Program-made: the position numbers and the translations under genes
Notes under the pieces: model-generated
The model's database searches: none
The model's input: the letters and a program-made list of their open reading frames with translations, nothing else
What the model was told of the DNA's origin: nothing
Source: Wenzhouxiangella sp. 15190
GTDB lineage: Bacteria; Pseudomonadota; Gammaproteobacteria; Xanthomonadales; Wenzhouxiangellaceae
DNA: 32,038 nt
Direction of reading: 5' to 3'
Assembly: GCF_003417465.1 (NCBI RefSeq)
Contig: NZ_QVMV01000025.1
Span: 1 to 32,038 of the forward strand
Shown: in pieces, positions 1-12,274 of the stretch
Layout: the number at the start of each line of letters is the position of its first letter
How positions within the stretch are numbered: the first letter of the stretch is position 1

Positions 1-213
1 AAGGGACCCGCCATCAGCCTGCGGAGCAGGCGGGCGGAATATATTTTGACTTGTCGAAGCCCGAACCGCGGCCTTGGGGCAACGAGCTGCTTGCCAGCAC
101 GGCATTGAACGAGCCACCGCAAGAGCGCGCAAAGCGCGCCGGGCGAAACCGCCTTTGAAGTGTCGAGACCCGCACGGCGCCCGGTGGCACCCAGCGAGCC
201 TAGCGTCTCGTCA
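1..213. other. Unassigned stretch without a confident gene
   Basis: I recognise no gene here. One forward frame is open from the window edge to a TGA at 156-158 and could be the last ~50 codons of an upstream gene, but the peptide matches nothing I know. Two small perfect hairpins are visible: a 6-bp stem with loop GGA at 17-31, followed by an AT-rich patch (atatatttt, 40-48), and a 6-bp GCGCGC stem with loop AAA at 125-139. The first could be the terminator of an upstream gene, but it lacks an immediate T-run. Neither proves an RNA gene. Confidence 0.3.
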
Positions 214-315
214 TCAACGTGCCCCCTCGGAAAGCGCCCGGATGCGCTCCTCCAGCGGCGGATGGCTCATCAGCAGGTCTCGGAATGCAGCGACCAGACG
301 GTAAAATGGCGCCAT
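214..315 (-). pseudogene. Probable C-terminal relic of an M48 (HtpX-like) metallopeptidase
   Basis: A 33-codon reverse-strand frame ends in SHPPLEERIRALSEGAR. The SHPPLEERI-R-L pattern is the typical C-terminal signature of M48/HtpX family zinc peptidases. The catalytic HExxH motif and membrane segments of that family are absent. The frame continues upstream only as antisense to gluQ and shows no peptidase-like sequence. An ATG at 313-315 is preceded by a GAAGG-type ribosome site, so the short peptide could in principle be made. I infer a truncated remnant left by rearrangement. Chance resemblance of a short peptide cannot be excluded. Confidence 0.4.
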
Positions 316-339
316 GCCTTCGCCTTTCCAAGTCAGCCC

Positions 340-1239
340 GTGAGCGCTCGCGAAAAACCCGCATCGGCCTATATCGGCCGCTTTGCCCCCTCGCCCACCG
401 GCGCGCTCCATTTCGGCTCCCTGGTGGCGGCGGTGGGCAGCTACCTGCGAGCCCGCAGTCTCGGTGGACGCTGGCTGGTGCGTATCGAGGATATCGATCC
501 GCCGCGCGAGGTGCCGGGTGCGGCCGACGAGCAGATCGCCACCCTGGCCGCCTTCGGACTGCATGCGGATGCCCCCGTCGGCTACCAGAGTCAGTCAGCG
601 CAGCTGCACGAACGCGCCCTGGAGCAATTGCTGTCCGACGGATCGGCCTACTGGTGCGGCTGCAGCCGGCGCGACCTGCCGCCCGATGGTATCTATCCCG
701 GCACCTGCCGGGACGGACTCCCCCCGGGCCGCAAGCCGCGTAGCGTGCGCATGCGTACCGACAATGCCGAAGTCGAGTGCTTCATCGACGCCATCCAGGG
801 CGAGTACTGCGATCATCCCGGCCGCATCGGCGGCGACTTCATCGTCCGGCGCGGCGACGGGCTGATCGCCTACCAGCTGGCCGTGGTCGTCGACGATGCA
901 GCCGCCGGCATCACCGAAGTGGTTCGCGGCGCGGACTTGATCGATTCAACGCCAAGACAGCTCCTGGTCTACCACCGACTCGGTCTGAGGCCGCCCGGCT
1001 GGATGCATCTTCCGCTCGTCACCGACGGAAACGGCCGCAAGCTCAGCAAGTCGGACGAGGACGATCCGGTCGTCGCTCGTCCGTACGGTGAAGCACTGCG
1101 ACTGGCCCTTCGAGCCCTGGGTCACGAGCCGCCGACCGGCGCCCGGTCACTCGAAGCCCAGCTGGACTGGGCCCTGGCCCATTTCGAGATCGGCCGGATT
1201 CCGAAAGGTCCCGTCGCCGTCGGGGTTCATCCCTCCTGA
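340..1239 (+). CDS. gluQ: Glutamyl-Q tRNA(Asp) synthetase
   Basis: This cytoplasmic enzyme activates glutamate without tRNA and attaches it to the queuosine base at position 34 of tRNA(Asp). It is a paralogue of the GluRS catalytic core that lacks the anticodon-binding domain. The HIGH-like region [13 protein letters not shown] lies at residues 15-27 and the KMSKS-like KLSKS at 234-238. The zinc-site pattern C106-x-C108, Y119, C123 is visible. I chose the GTG at 340, giving 299 aa, the usual family length. The frame stays open to an ATG at 160, but the added residues are low-complexity and unlike the family. No strong Shine-Dalgarno precedes the GTG. The gene usually lies beside dksA in other gammaproteobacteria; here accA follows after 50 nt. 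Confidence 0.93.
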   Translation: MSAREKPASAYIGRFAPSPTGALHFGSLVAAVGSYLRARSLGGRWLVRIEDIDPPREVPGAADEQIATLAAFGLHADAPVGYQSQSAQLHERALEQLLSDGSAYWCGCSRRDLPPDGIYPGTCRDGLPPGRKPRSVRMRTDNAEVECFIDAIQGEYCDHPGRIGGDFIVRRGDGLIAYQLAVVVDDAAAGITEVVRGADLIDSTPRQLLVYHRLGLRPPGWMHLPLVTDGNGRKLSKSDEDDPVVARPYGEALRLALRALGHEPPTGARSLEAQLDWALAHFEIGRIPKGPVAVGVHPS

Positions 1240-1248
1240 CGGGAACGT

Positions 1249-1254
1249 TATACT
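1249..1254 (+). promoter_or_regulatory. Possible -10 element (TATACT) for accA
   Basis: TATACT lies in the 50-nt gap between gluQ and accA. It would give a leader of about 29 nt. No good -35 hexamer sits 16-18 nt upstream, so this is a weak call. Confidence 0.3.
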
Positions 1255-1289
1255 CATTCATTGATCAGCGGCCGGTACCGACGACTGTA

Positions 1290-2249
<960 letters not shown>

Positions 2250-2264
2250 CGTACCCCTGCGGCC

Positions 2265-3578
2265 ATGCCGGCCGAGCGCATTCATCCCGAGAACCTGCCC
2301 GGCTGCAACCGCGTGGTCGTGGCTTTCAGCGGTGGCCCGGATTCGGTCTGCCTGCTGCACCAGTTGATCGTATCGACCATCGAACGTGAGGTCGTCTGTG
2401 TTCACGTCGACCACGGGCTGGACACCGGGAGCCGTGAACGGGCGAAACGGGCTGTCGACATCGCCGCGAGTTTGGGCGTCGAGTGCGAGATCGTTCGGGT
2501 GACGGTTGGAGCCGGTCGCGGTCCCGAGGCGGCTGCCCGCGATGCCCGATATATCGCGCTCGAGAACCAGATCGGCCCCGAAGATGTGCTTGTAACGGCA
2601 CACCACGCCGACGACCAGAGCGAGACGGTGCTGTTGCGTCTGCTCAGGGGCGCCGGACCCGATGGGCTGGCGGGCATTCCGGCCGTCCGCCGCTTCGGCC
2701 GTGGCTGGCTTGCCCGTCCCCTGATCGAATGGCCGCGATCCGACATCGAAGGCTGGCTCCAGCGTCATCGACTCGACTGTCTCCGCGATCCGGCCAACGA
2801 CTGGCCCGGTTTCGACCGCAATTACCTGCGTCACGAGGTGCTTCCTGCGCTGCGCGAACGCTGGCCGGGCGTGGATGCCGCCCTGCGGCGATCCGCCCGT
2901 CTGTGCCGCGGTGCCGCCGACTTCGTCGCCGACCGGGTGGCGCTAGATCTGGCGCAAGCGGGCACGACCGGTGATCCACTGGATCTCGACCGGCTGGCCG
3001 ATGACAGCACCTACTACCGGGCTGCGGTCATCCGGGCCTGGTGTATTCGCAACGCTGTCCAGCCGCCGCCCGGCCAACGCCTGGATGAATTCCTGGAGCA
3101 GGTCTCGACGGCCGAGAATGACCGCTGCCCCGAATTGCGCTGGAATGCGCATATCCTGCGCCACTGGGCCAACCGGCTCTGGCTCGAGCCCGAACAGGGG
3201 CCTCCCGCCGACTGGTGTTTGCAGTGGGACGGCCGCCAGCCGCTCAGCCTGCCCGACGGTCTCGGCCGACTCGAACTGGTCGGTCCGGCCGATTCGCCGC
3301 TCGAACTCGAGGTTTGCGCCGGACGAAAGGGCCAGTCGCTCAAACCGGCCGGTGACGCCCATCACCGTCCCTGCAAGCGCCTGCTGGCGAATATCGGTGT
3401 CCCGCCGTGGCAACGCGATCAATGGCCCCGAGTGTGGCTGGACGGCCAGCTTGTCGCGCTCGGCACGCGCTGGCGAACGGCCGAGTTCGAACACCTTCTG
3501 CGTCGACGGAATCAGTGCCTGCACTGGACGCCGGGGTCACGTCGTATTGTCACGGCTGGGTTAGAATCGGGCGCATGA
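2265..3578 (+). CDS. tilS: tRNA(Ile)-lysidine synthase
   Basis: An ATP-dependent enzyme that converts C34 of tRNA(Ile2) to lysidine, switching its decoding to AUA and its charging to isoleucine. The N-terminal PP-loop ATPase motif SGGPDS is at residues 22-27, followed by HVDHGL and the family motif TAHHADDQSET. The C-terminal half (about residues 210-437) matches the substrate-binding and lysidine-tRNA ligase C-terminal arrangement, with a final RRTAEFEHLL-type region. At 437 aa it is close to the E. coli length. Its TGA overlaps the ATG of xseB (ATGA), so the next gene is probably translationally coupled. Confidence 0.95.
   Translation: MPAERIHPENLPGCNRVVVAFSGGPDSVCLLHQLIVSTIEREVVCVHVDHGLDTGSRERAKRAVDIAASLGVECEIVRVTVGAGRGPEAAARDARYIALENQIGPEDVLVTAHHADDQSETVLLRLLRGAGPDGLAGIPAVRRFGRGWLARPLIEWPRSDIEGWLQRHRLDCLRDPANDWPGFDRNYLRHEVLPALRERWPGVDAALRRSARLCRGAADFVADRVALDLAQAGTTGDPLDLDRLADDSTYYRAAVIRAWCIRNAVQPPPGQRLDEFLEQVSTAENDRCPELRWNAHILRHWANRLWLEPEQGPPADWCLQWDGRQPLSLPDGLGRLELVGPADSPLELEVCAGRKGQSLKPAGDAHHRPCKRLLANIGVPPWQRDQWPRVWLDGQLVALGTRWRTAEFEHLLRRRNQCLHWTPGSRRIVTAGLESGA
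3562..3567 (+). promoter_or_regulatory. Possible -10 element (TAGAAT) inside the tilS end, ahead of xseB
   Basis: TAGAAT ends 7 nt before the xseB ATG, so a transcript from it would start at or next to the start codon (leaderless). There is no matching -35; it may be coding-sequence coincidence. Confidence 0.25.
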
Positions 3579-3838
3579 GCAAGGAAGAGACATCCAACAG
3601 GGACTCGTCCGACAAGAAACCGGATTTCGAGGCATCGCTGGAAGAACTGGAAGGTCTGGTCGAAGCGCTCGAGTCGGGCGAATTGAGCCTGGCCGAATCA
3701 CTCGAACGTTTCAAACGCGGGATCGAGCTGTCGAAGCACTGCCACGAGATGCTCGACCAGGCACGCCAGTCCGTCGAGATCCTGACGCACCCCGAAGACG
3801 AGGAATCGGCGGAGTCCTTCGATCGACCCGATGTGTAA
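3575..3838 (+). CDS. xseB: Exodeoxyribonuclease VII small subunit
   Basis: The small subunit of ExoVII, which works with several copies of itself and the XseA large subunit to degrade single-stranded DNA into oligonucleotides. The product is 87 aa (E. coli XseB is about 80). It has the family core FEASLEELEGLVEALESGEL followed by LAESLERFKRGIEL. The start at 3575 overlaps the tilS stop by 4 nt. An in-frame ATG at 3407 lies deep inside tilS and is rejected. In many proteobacteria xseB is followed by ispA and dxs; here it is followed by an unrelated secreted protein. xseA is not in the window. Confidence 0.92.
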   Translation: MSKEETSNRDSSDKKPDFEASLEELEGLVEALESGELSLAESLERFKRGIELSKHCHEMLDQARQSVEILTHPEDEESAESFDRPDV

Positions 3839-3880
3839 GCGTTTGCGCCGCTTGCCGGCGATGGCTGACGGAGACAGGGC

Positions 3881-4384
3881 ATGAAACACCGGATCATGAT
3901 CCCGGCCGCCTTCGTTCTATTCGCCCTGCCCGCGGCTGCACAGATCTATCGTTGCGAATCCGACGGCGTCGTCGCCTTCTCCGACCGCCCCTGCGGTTCG
4001 AACCAGACGCTTCATGCCGACGGCCAGGGCGTCAGTTTCGTCACGCCCGACGAAAACCTGTCAGCACTGGCCGAGGCCACACAGGCCTTTCTCCGGGAAC
4101 GGCGGGAGCGCCTCGCCAGGCGTGAGCGCAAGCGCCGTCCGTCCGCACCCCCTTCGGCACGGACTGCGAACGATCAGGTGGAGAAAGTCTACGTCCCCTG
4201 GCCCATCCCGCAAGACATCGACGACCGGCTTTCCGACCAGCGCAACCGGCGCAACGAACAAGATGCCCGACCCGGCAATCCCGGTAATGATCGCTACTCC
4301 CCCCTCAATGGCCCCATCCTCGGAACCCGGCCGAATTCCGCGGCATTCGAGGCCCGGAATCGCGACCCCGATCGGCGCCGTTAA
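3881..4384 (+). CDS. DUF4124-containing secreted protein
   Basis: A 167-aa protein with a cleavable signal peptide (residues 1-20, cleavage likely after PAAA). The DUF4124 pattern follows at once: QIYRCESDGVVAFSDRPCG, with two cysteines that could form a disulfide. The rest is a polar, Arg/Pro/Asn-rich tail (NRRNEQDARPGN and similar) likely to be disordered. The protein is expected in the periplasm; the family has no established biochemical role that I know of. It lies 42 nt after xseB on the same strand and its stop is 5 nt from the convergent lolA stop, with no terminator visible between them. Confidence 0.8.
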   Translation: MKHRIMIPAAFVLFALPAAAQIYRCESDGVVAFSDRPCGSNQTLHADGQGVSFVTPDENLSALAEATQAFLRERRERLARRERKRRPSAPPSARTANDQVEKVYVPWPIPQDIDDRLSDQRNRRNEQDARPGNPGNDRYSPLNGPILGTRPNSAAFEARNRDPDRRR

Positions 4385-4389
4385 GGCCC

Positions 4390-4992
4390 TCAGTAGCCCT
4401 CGAGTACGTCCACGCCGTCCGGCACCGTGAATTCGAAGACGTCGCGGCTGATTTCCGGATTGCGTTCGAGCTCGAGCAGACGCAGGCGCGTAAGCTGCCC
4501 GAAATCGTCTTCCAGTTCGAGTTGCCGCGGCAGGCCGTCGCGGAAGTAGAGCCTGCCCTGGACGATGTCGGTTCCGTCCTCGAGCGGCTCGAACTCGATC
4601 ACCTCGCTGCCGGAGTCCGTGACCCGATAGAAGCGATCGAGCAGCTCGGGCCGGGTCAGGACCAGCAAGGGCGATTCCGCGGCACCGGGCTGTTCGCGAA
4701 CCGTGACCTGCTCGAGGGATATGTCGTAGTGCCAGAGTTGCTCGCCGTCGGCAACGATTTCCTGCGGAAACGGCTCTCCATAGCTCCAGCGGAAGCGATC
4801 GGGCCGGGCGTAATAAAGCTCACCCGATGATTCTTCCGTTACCCGGCCGTCGGCGTCGACGGTCACCTGCTCGAAGCGCCCCGACAGGGTTTCCAGGTCC
4901 TCGGCGAAGGCATCGAGCTGGGCGCGTCCGTCCTGCGGCGCACCGGATGTGGATACCGCAAGCAACAGGGCGGCCAGCCAGTCCATGATCAT
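4390..4992 (-). CDS. lolA: Outer-membrane lipoprotein carrier protein LolA
   Basis: A periplasmic chaperone that takes lipoproteins released by LolCDE at the inner membrane and hands them to LolB at the outer membrane. It is 200 aa with an N-terminal signal sequence (about residues 1-18). The family region SGRFEQVTVDADGRV is followed by GELYYARPDRFRWSYGEPF, QEIVADGEQLWHYD and a central beta-rich body. A strong Shine-Dalgarno (AAGGAGAA, 5001-5008) sits 8 nt before the chosen ATG; a second ATG two codons in is less well spaced. It lies 67 nt downstream of ftsK on the same strand, matching the ftsK–lolA pairing known from Pseudomonas. Confidence 0.93.
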   Translation of the reverse strand: MIMDWLAALLLAVSTSGAPQDGRAQLDAFAEDLETLSGRFEQVTVDADGRVTEESSGELYYARPDRFRWSYGEPFPQEIVADGEQLWHYDISLEQVTVREQPGAAESPLLVLTRPELLDRFYRVTDSGSEVIEFEPLEDGTDIVQGRLYFRDGLPRQLELEDDFGQLTRLRLLELERNPEISRDVFEFTVPDGVDVLEGY

Positions 4993-5059
4993 GTCGTGAG
5001 TTCTCCTTCGCAGCGTCTGGAGTACGAGTGTGCTTCGGCCACGCTGAACCTGCGCTGAC

Positions 5060-7366
5060 TCAGTCGCGCGGCGGCGGCTTGGGCGCCAGCACTTCGCGCT
5101 GGCCGTTGTGCTCGGGCGGACTGACCACCCCCTGGGCTTCCATGTCCTCGATCAGACGGGCCGCCCGGTTGTAACCGATGCGCAGATGGCGCTGGACACT
5201 CGAAATCGACGCGCGCCGGCTTTCCAGTACGTAAGCCACCGCCTTGTCGTAGAGTTCGTCCTCGGAATCGCCGCTGCCGCCCTCGGGCAGGCCGGTCGCT
5301 CCGATCTGCTGGCCATTCGCCATGGTCTGGGTTTCGTCGAGCACCTCGTCGAGATAGTCCGGAGGGCCCTGCTGCTTGAGCGATTCGGCCACGGCATGCA
5401 CCTCGTGGTCGTCGACGAAAGCGCCGTGAATGCGCTCCGGCAATCCCGAGCCCGGCGGCAGGTAGAGCATGTCGCCGTGGCCGAGCAGCTGCTCGGCGCC
5501 CTGCTGGTCGAGAATGGTGCGCGAATCCACCCGGGAAGAGACCTGGAAGGCCATGCGGGTGGGAATATTGGCCTTGATCAGGCCGGTGATGACGTCCACC
5601 GAGGGGCGCTGCGTGGCCAGGATCAGATGGATACCCGAAGCCCTCGCCTTCTGGGCGAGACGTGCGATGAGCTGCTCGATCTTCTTGCCCACGATCATCA
5701 TCAGGTCGGCGAACTCGTCGACCACGACGACGATGTAGGGCAACATCTCCAGCACGGGCTTTTCTTCGCCCTCGGCCAGCTCGGAGGGCTCGGCCAGCGG
5801 ATCGGGAATGGGCTTGCCCTTGTCGGCGGCTTCCTTGACCTTGCGGTTGTAGCCGGCCAGGTTGCGCACGCCCACCGAGGCCATCAGCTTGTAACGGCGC
5901 TCCATTTCGGCCACGCACCAGCGCAGCGCATTGGCGGCATCCTTCATGTCGGTCACGACCGGCGTGAGCAGGTGCTGGATGCCCTCGTAGACCGACAGTT
6001 CCAGCATCTTGGGGTCGATCATGATCAGACGCACCTGATCCGGGGTGGCCTTGTAGAGCAGGCTCAGGATCATGGCGTTGATCGCCACCGACTTGCCCGA
6101 CCCGGTGGTCCCGGCCACCAGCAGGTGCGGCATGCGCGACAGGTCGGTGACCATGGGCTTGCCGGCGATGCTCTTGCCGAGCCCCAGCGTCAGGGGCGAA
6201 TTCGATCTCGCGTAGGCCTCCGAATCCAGAATCTCGCGCAGGTAGACGATCTCGCGGTTCTGGTTGGGAATTTCCAGCCCGATAACGCTCTTTCCGGGAA
6301 TGACGTCGACCACGCGCACCGATATCACGCTCAGCCCACGCGCCAGATCCTTGGAGAGATTGGAAACCTGGGCACCCTTCACGCCCGGCGCCGGCTGCAA
6401 CTCGAAACGCGTGATCACCGGGCCGGGATGTACGGCCACCACTTCCACTTCCACGCCGAAGTCGGCCAGCTTGAGCTCGACCTGGCGACTCATGGCCTTG
6501 AGCGCTTCTTCGGAGTAACCGGACTTCTTGGCGGGCGCTTCGTCGAGCAGTTCCAGGGGCGGCAATTCCCCGGGCGAGAGGTTCTTGAACAAGGGCTGCT
6601 GGCGCACCTTCTTCTCGGCCGGCTTGTCGAGCTGCGGCTCCACTCGCGGTTCGATCCGCACTTCCTTGCGCGACTTGCGCTTGATCGAATCGCGCTTGCG
6701 CACCTCCTCGCGCTCGGCCCGCGCCCGCCGACCGGCGAACCAGTCGCGGCCCCGGGCGATCTTCTTGATCGTCCAGTCGAGGGCGGCCATTGCGAAACGC
6801 CCGGTTCGGTCGACCACGTCGATCCATGACAGGCCGGTGAACAGGGTGATGCCGCCCAGGAAAATACTCAGGCAGATCAGCACGCCGCCGGTCAGGCCCA
6901 TGGTCGACACCATGGGTTCGGAAAGTACGTCGCCGATGACACCGCCGCCGGAATGACTGCCGGCATAGGGGGCCTGCATCGACAGCAACATGCAACCGGC
7001 CAGAACCGCCAGCAACAGGCCCGCCGTGCGCACCGACCACTCGGCCAGTCCGGCCGGCTCTGCCCGCTCGCTGAGTACGCGGAATCCGGCAAAGCCGATC
7101 AACAGCGGTGCGGCATAGGCCATGTAGCCGAACAGCACCAGGAAGAGATCGGCGAGCCAGGCGCCGAAGGCGCCGCCGAGATTGTCGATATCGGAATCAC
7201 CCCCCGCGCGCGACCAGCCTGGATCCGACGGATCGTGGCTGATCAGGCACAGCAGCAGGTAGACGGCGGCGACCAGAATCAGCAGGAACAGCGCCTCCGA
7301 TATACGCCGCTTCATGGCCAGCGCGGATTCATCCACCTTCTCGCTCTTCTTCGCGCGTGGGCTCAC
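5060..7366 (-). CDS. ftsK: DNA translocase FtsK
   Basis: A septum-anchored, ATP-driven DNA pump that clears chromosome termini from the division site and activates XerCD at dif. The product is 768 aa, compact compared with E. coli FtsK because the linker is short. About four membrane segments lie in residues 24-180, followed by a basic linker (about 200-260). The alpha/beta RecA-like motor has Walker A GTTGSGKS at 419-426 and Walker B VVVVDEF ending at D550-E551-F552. The C-terminal gamma winged helix (about 690-765, with [20 protein letters not shown]) reads KOPS sites. The start is GTG (MSPRAKK). It follows ald after 38 nt and precedes lolA. Confidence 0.96.
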   Translation of the reverse strand: MSPRAKKSEKVDESALAMKRRISEALFLLILVAAVYLLLCLISHDPSDPGWSRAGGDSDIDNLGGAFGAWLADLFLVLFGYMAYAAPLLIGFAGFRVLSERAEPAGLAEWSVRTAGLLLAVLAGCMLLSMQAPYAGSHSGGGVIGDVLSEPMVSTMGLTGGVLICLSIFLGGITLFTGLSWIDVVDRTGRFAMAALDWTIKKIARGRDWFAGRRARAEREEVRKRDSIKRKSRKEVRIEPRVEPQLDKPAEKKVRQQPLFKNLSPGELPPLELLDEAPAKKSGYSEEALKAMSRQVELKLADFGVEVEVVAVHPGPVITRFELQPAPGVKGAQVSNLSKDLARGLSVISVRVVDVIPGKSVIGLEIPNQNREIVYLREILDSEAYARSNSPLTLGLGKSIAGKPMVTDLSRMPHLLVAGTTGSGKSVAINAMILSLLYKATPDQVRLIMIDPKMLELSVYEGIQHLLTPVVTDMKDAANALRWCVAEMERRYKLMASVGVRNLAGYNRKVKEAADKGKPIPDPLAEPSELAEGEEKPVLEMLPYIVVVVDEFADLMMIVGKKIEQLIARLAQKARASGIHLILATQRPSVDVITGLIKANIPTRMAFQVSSRVDSRTILDQQGAEQLLGHGDMLYLPPGSGLPERIHGAFVDDHEVHAVAESLKQQGPPDYLDEVLDETQTMANGQQIGATGLPEGGSGDSEDELYDKAVAYVLESRRASISSVQRHLRIGYNRAARLIEDMEAQGVVSPPEHNGQREVLAPKPPPRD

Positions 7367-7404
7367 TTGCTACCCTGCATTAATTTTCCCGCTTAAATTG
7401 TTGA

Positions 7405-8466
7405 TTATGCTTTTTTCAGAGCCGGATGTACAAGTTCGCCTTTTCGCACATTCACCCCACGGGCCAACGGTTCCATCGCTTCCCAGTCAGGCCGCGCCAT
7501 ACGCTGGACATACGGCAGGATCGCCGCTGACAGCGCCTGGCTCGAAGTCCGCGGCACCGCCCCCGGCATGTTGGTGACGGCGAAATGCGTCACGCCGTCT
7601 ACCTGGTAGGTGGGATCGGCATAGGTGGTCGGGCGCGTGGTTTCCACGCAGCCGCCCTGGTCGACGGAAATGTCGACGACGACCGCGCCCTCGTTCATCG
7701 ACGAGATCATCTCGCGCGAAATCACGTGCGGCGCACGTGCCCCGGTAATCAGCACCGCGCCGATGACGAGGTCCGCCTTGGATACGAAATCGGCCACGGT
7801 ATCGCCATAGGGGTACAGCGCCGTGACGTTGGGACCGATGGCCATCATTTCGGCCAGGCGGTCCTGGCGCTTGTCGAAGACCGTCACGCGCGCCCCCGAG
7901 GATGCAGCCAGGCGTGCGGCGTTTCCGCCGGCAGCGCCGGCGCCGAGCACGACCACGTGCCCGCGATCAGCGGCGGGCAGGCCGCCCAGCAAGACACCAC
8001 GTCCGCCCTCGGGCTGGTGCAACAGATGGGTACCCACCTGCACGCCGATGCGTCCGGCGATATTGCTCATGGGCGCGAGCAGCGGCAGTGAACCGTCGTC
8101 TTCCTCGACCGTCTCGAAGGCCACGCCGGTCAGGCCGATGTCGAGCAGGCGATCGGTCAGCTTGGGTTCGGCCGCCAGGTGCAGATAGCAGAACAGCTGG
8201 TGATCGGAACGCAGATACTGCAGATCGCCCTCGATCGGTTCCTTGACCTTGACCACCAGTTCACTCTTGCCATAGAGCGCCTCGGCATCCGGCAATACCT
8301 CGACCCCGACCTGCTGGAAATCCTCATCGGAAAATCCACTCTTGCTGCCTGCCCCGGCCTCGATGAAGACGTCGTGCCCGGCCTGGACCAGGTCGCCGCA
8401 GGCCGCCGGCACCAGGGCCACGCGCCCTTCCAGTGTCTTGATCTCGCGGGGAATTCCGATTCGCAT
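7405..8466 (-). CDS. ald: Alanine dehydrogenase
   Basis: It catalyses NAD-dependent reversible deamination of L-alanine to pyruvate and ammonia. The N-terminus MRIGIPREIKTLEGRVAL is diagnostic. Substrate residues K75 (in VKVKEP) and H96 (in YLHLAAEP) fall at the positions I recall for the Mycobacterium enzyme. The nucleotide-binding loop GAGAAGGNAAR and the DISVDQGG active-site segment are present. At 353 aa it is slightly shorter than the usual ~370, the loss being at the C-terminus after VHPALKKA. An AAGGAG site lies about 8 nt before the ATG. The leader carries a terminator-like hairpin. The gene heads the ald–ftsK–lolA reverse block. Confidence 0.95.
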   Translation of the reverse strand: MRIGIPREIKTLEGRVALVPAACGDLVQAGHDVFIEAGAGSKSGFSDEDFQQVGVEVLPDAEALYGKSELVVKVKEPIEGDLQYLRSDHQLFCYLHLAAEPKLTDRLLDIGLTGVAFETVEEDDGSLPLLAPMSNIAGRIGVQVGTHLLHQPEGGRGVLLGGLPAADRGHVVVLGAGAAGGNAARLAASSGARVTVFDKRQDRLAEMMAIGPNVTALYPYGDTVADFVSKADLVIGAVLITGARAPHVISREMISSMNEGAVVVDISVDQGGCVETTRPTTYADPTYQVDGVTHFAVTNMPGAVPRTSSQALSAAILPYVQRMARPDWEAMEPLARGVNVRKGELVHPALKKA

Positions 8467-8493
8467 CCTCGTGCTCCTTGAAAACTGCCAGAA

Positions 8494-8519
8494 TAAAAGG
8501 GCCGATCGACGACCGGCCC
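8494..8519 (-). terminator. Terminator-shaped hairpin in the ald leader (possible attenuator)
   Basis: Read on the reverse strand, GGGCCG and CGGCCC pair, extended by three more pairs (one G-U) to a 9-bp stem with a 3-nt loop. TTTTATT follows directly. It lies between the probable ald promoter and the ald ribosome site, about 27 nt before the start codon. No reverse-strand gene ends upstream, so it is more likely an attenuator than a simple gene-end terminator. Confidence 0.5.
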
Positions 8520-8562
8520 GCCTTGGATTGAGGGGTGGGCGACCACACGTTTGTGCCTTTGA

Positions 8563-10665
<2,103 letters not shown>

Positions 10666-10666
<1 letters not shown>

Positions 10667-11394
10667 TGGAGGCGCCTGTCCCGCAACTGGGTGATTCACC
10701 CGAAAGCCCCTTCCCCGACCCCCTGGCGAATCCGCGCGAAGACGGGCTGCTGGCCTGGGGCGGCGACTTGCACCCCACCCGACTGCTCAATGCCTACCGG
10801 CAGGGAATCTTTCCCTGGTACGAGGCGCCGGGGCCGGTCCTGTGGTGGTCGCCGGAGCCGCGGGCGGTCATGCTCCCCGGCGGCATGCACCTGTCGCGGC
10901 GATTCCGGCGGACACTTCGCCAGGGGCGATTCCGGGTTACTGCCGACCGCGCCTTCGACGAGGTCGTCGCCGCCTGCGCCGCGCCGCGCCACGAGCAGGA
11001 CAGCACCTGGATCACCCCTCAAATGCGGGCCGCCTACGGGCGCCTGCATGCCCTCGGTCATGCCCACAGCATCGAAATCCGCGACGCGGAATCAGACGAA
11101 CTCATCGGCGGACTGTACGGCGTGGCCATCGGTCGCATCTTTTTTGCCGAATCTAAGTTCCACCGGCGCCGGGATGCCTCCAAGATCGCACTGGCCATGC
11201 TGATGCGCGCGCTGTCGGAATGGCATTTCCTGCTCTGCGACTGCCAGCTCTGGAACCCCCACCTGGAACGCCTGGGCGTGCGCATGCTCTCCGGGGAGTT
11301 GTTTCAGGCCGCCGTCGCTCGCGGGGTTTCAGAACCCGCCCGCGCGGACGACTGGAAAACGGCGATCGAAGACGTCGATTTCAGTCGCTGGTAG
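10666..11394 (+). CDS. aat: Leucyl/phenylalanyl-tRNA--protein transferase
   Basis: It adds Leu or Phe from charged tRNA to proteins with N-terminal Arg or Lys, creating N-degrons read by ClpS/ClpAP. At 242 aa it is typical for the family. Motifs seen are FPDPLANPREDGLLAWGGDL, GIFPWYE-x8-WWSPEPRAV, SWITP-like STWITPQM, GGLYGVAIG and FAESKFHRRRDASK. The ATG at 10666 shares its A with the upstream TGA. The last 14 nt overlap, antisense, the end of the convergent DUF2520 gene. Ate, clpA and clpS, common neighbours elsewhere, are not in the window. Confidence 0.95.
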
Positions 11395-12274
11395 ATGGTT
11401 GCCGTTTTCCAAAACTCGCAAACAGGCTTTCCAGGCTTTCGTCTACGTCAAGCGGCCCGCGCTTCTCCCTCGCCAGGGCCAGCGTGGCGTGGCCGAGTTC
11501 CGAGAACAGCCGGGCCTGTCCCGGTTCAAGTGCAGCCGCAGCCTCGACAATTCGACGACAGGCCGTTTCGTCGCCGCGCTCGATCGGCCCGGTCAGAACT
11601 TCGCTCGGGCACCTTTCGCGCAGACTCTCGAGCGTACCCTGCTGCAGGTCGCACAGCACCTGAATGGCCTGCGCCTCGGGCAGGCCGGCCCGACCGGCCA
11701 ATTCCCGTGCCATATCCTGGATGGTGACCAGGAAGTTGCTGGCCGCCACCGTGGATGCATGCCAGGCCGCCTTGTCGGCGGCGGCAAAGCCAAGCCATCG
11801 TCCCCCGGCGGCCTCGAACACTGGCCGCAGGCAATCAAGCGCTTTTTCGTGCCCCTCGGCCACGCACCAGGTGCCGTCGAAGTTTGCGGCGGCCGATTCG
11901 GGATCGGAGAAGGCGCGAACGGGGTGCACGGCCGCAGCGGGGGTGCCGGGGACATTCAGCACCGCCGCCTCGATCGAGCCGGAAAGATGAAAGACAAGCG
12001 CCGGCGCGGCCGGAAGCTGCCGAAGGAGTTCGTGAGATGTCTGGGCCAACACGCCGTCGGGCAGGCCCAGCATCAACCAGCCCTCGGCGATGCGCTCGTC
12101 GAGGCACTCGACGGCTTCTCCCGCCCCCAGGAACTCGACGGCCGCCCGTGCGCTTTCCAGGCTGCGGTTGACGACCAGGCCCGGCCGGACCCTCCCGGTC
12201 CGGATCAGGCGGCGCGCCACCGCCCGGGCTGCACGGCCGCAACCGAGTACATGCAGTTGCGGTACCCGATTCAT
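11381..12274 (-). CDS. Rossmann-like and DUF2520 domain protein
   Basis: A 297-aa protein with an N-terminal Rossmann fold: the HVLGCGRAARAVARRL glycine motif at about residues 8-23 suggests NAD(P) binding. A helical C-terminal DUF2520 domain follows (about 160-290), including AWHASTVAASNFL and the EVLTGPIERGD motif. The architecture resembles ProC/IlvC-type dehydrogenases, but the substrate of the family is unknown to me. The start ATG overlaps the stop of the SRPBCC gene by 4 nt (ATGA on the reverse strand), so it is likely co-translated with it. The 3' end overlaps aat by 14 nt. Confidence 0.83.
   Translation of the reverse strand: MNRVPQLHVLGCGRAARAVARRLIRTGRVRPGLVVNRSLESARAAVEFLGAGEAVECLDERIAEGWLMLGLPDGVLAQTSHELLRQLPAAPALVFHLSGSIEAAVLNVPGTPAAAVHPVRAFSDPESAAANFDGTWCVAEGHEKALDCLRPVFEAAGGRWLGFAAADKAAWHASTVAASNFLVTIQDMARELAGRAGLPEAQAIQVLCDLQQGTLESLRERCPSEVLTGPIERGDETACRRIVEAAAALEPGQARLFSELGHATLALAREKRGPLDVDESLESLFASFGKRQPSTSD

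Noticed and set aside
1-213. Structured RNA gene suggested by two perfect hairpins
   Set aside because: No conserved core of RNase P, tmRNA, SRP or 6S RNA could be recognised, and such short GC stems are common in this composition.
5108-6829. Forward open frame (573 codons) opposite ftsK
   Set aside because: His/Gly/Leu-rich antisense shadow of ftsK with no family features.
4989-7040. Second reverse frame of 683 codons overlapping ftsK
   Set aside because: Low-complexity Arg/Gly/Ala-rich off-frame reading of ftsK, whose own frame carries Walker motifs.
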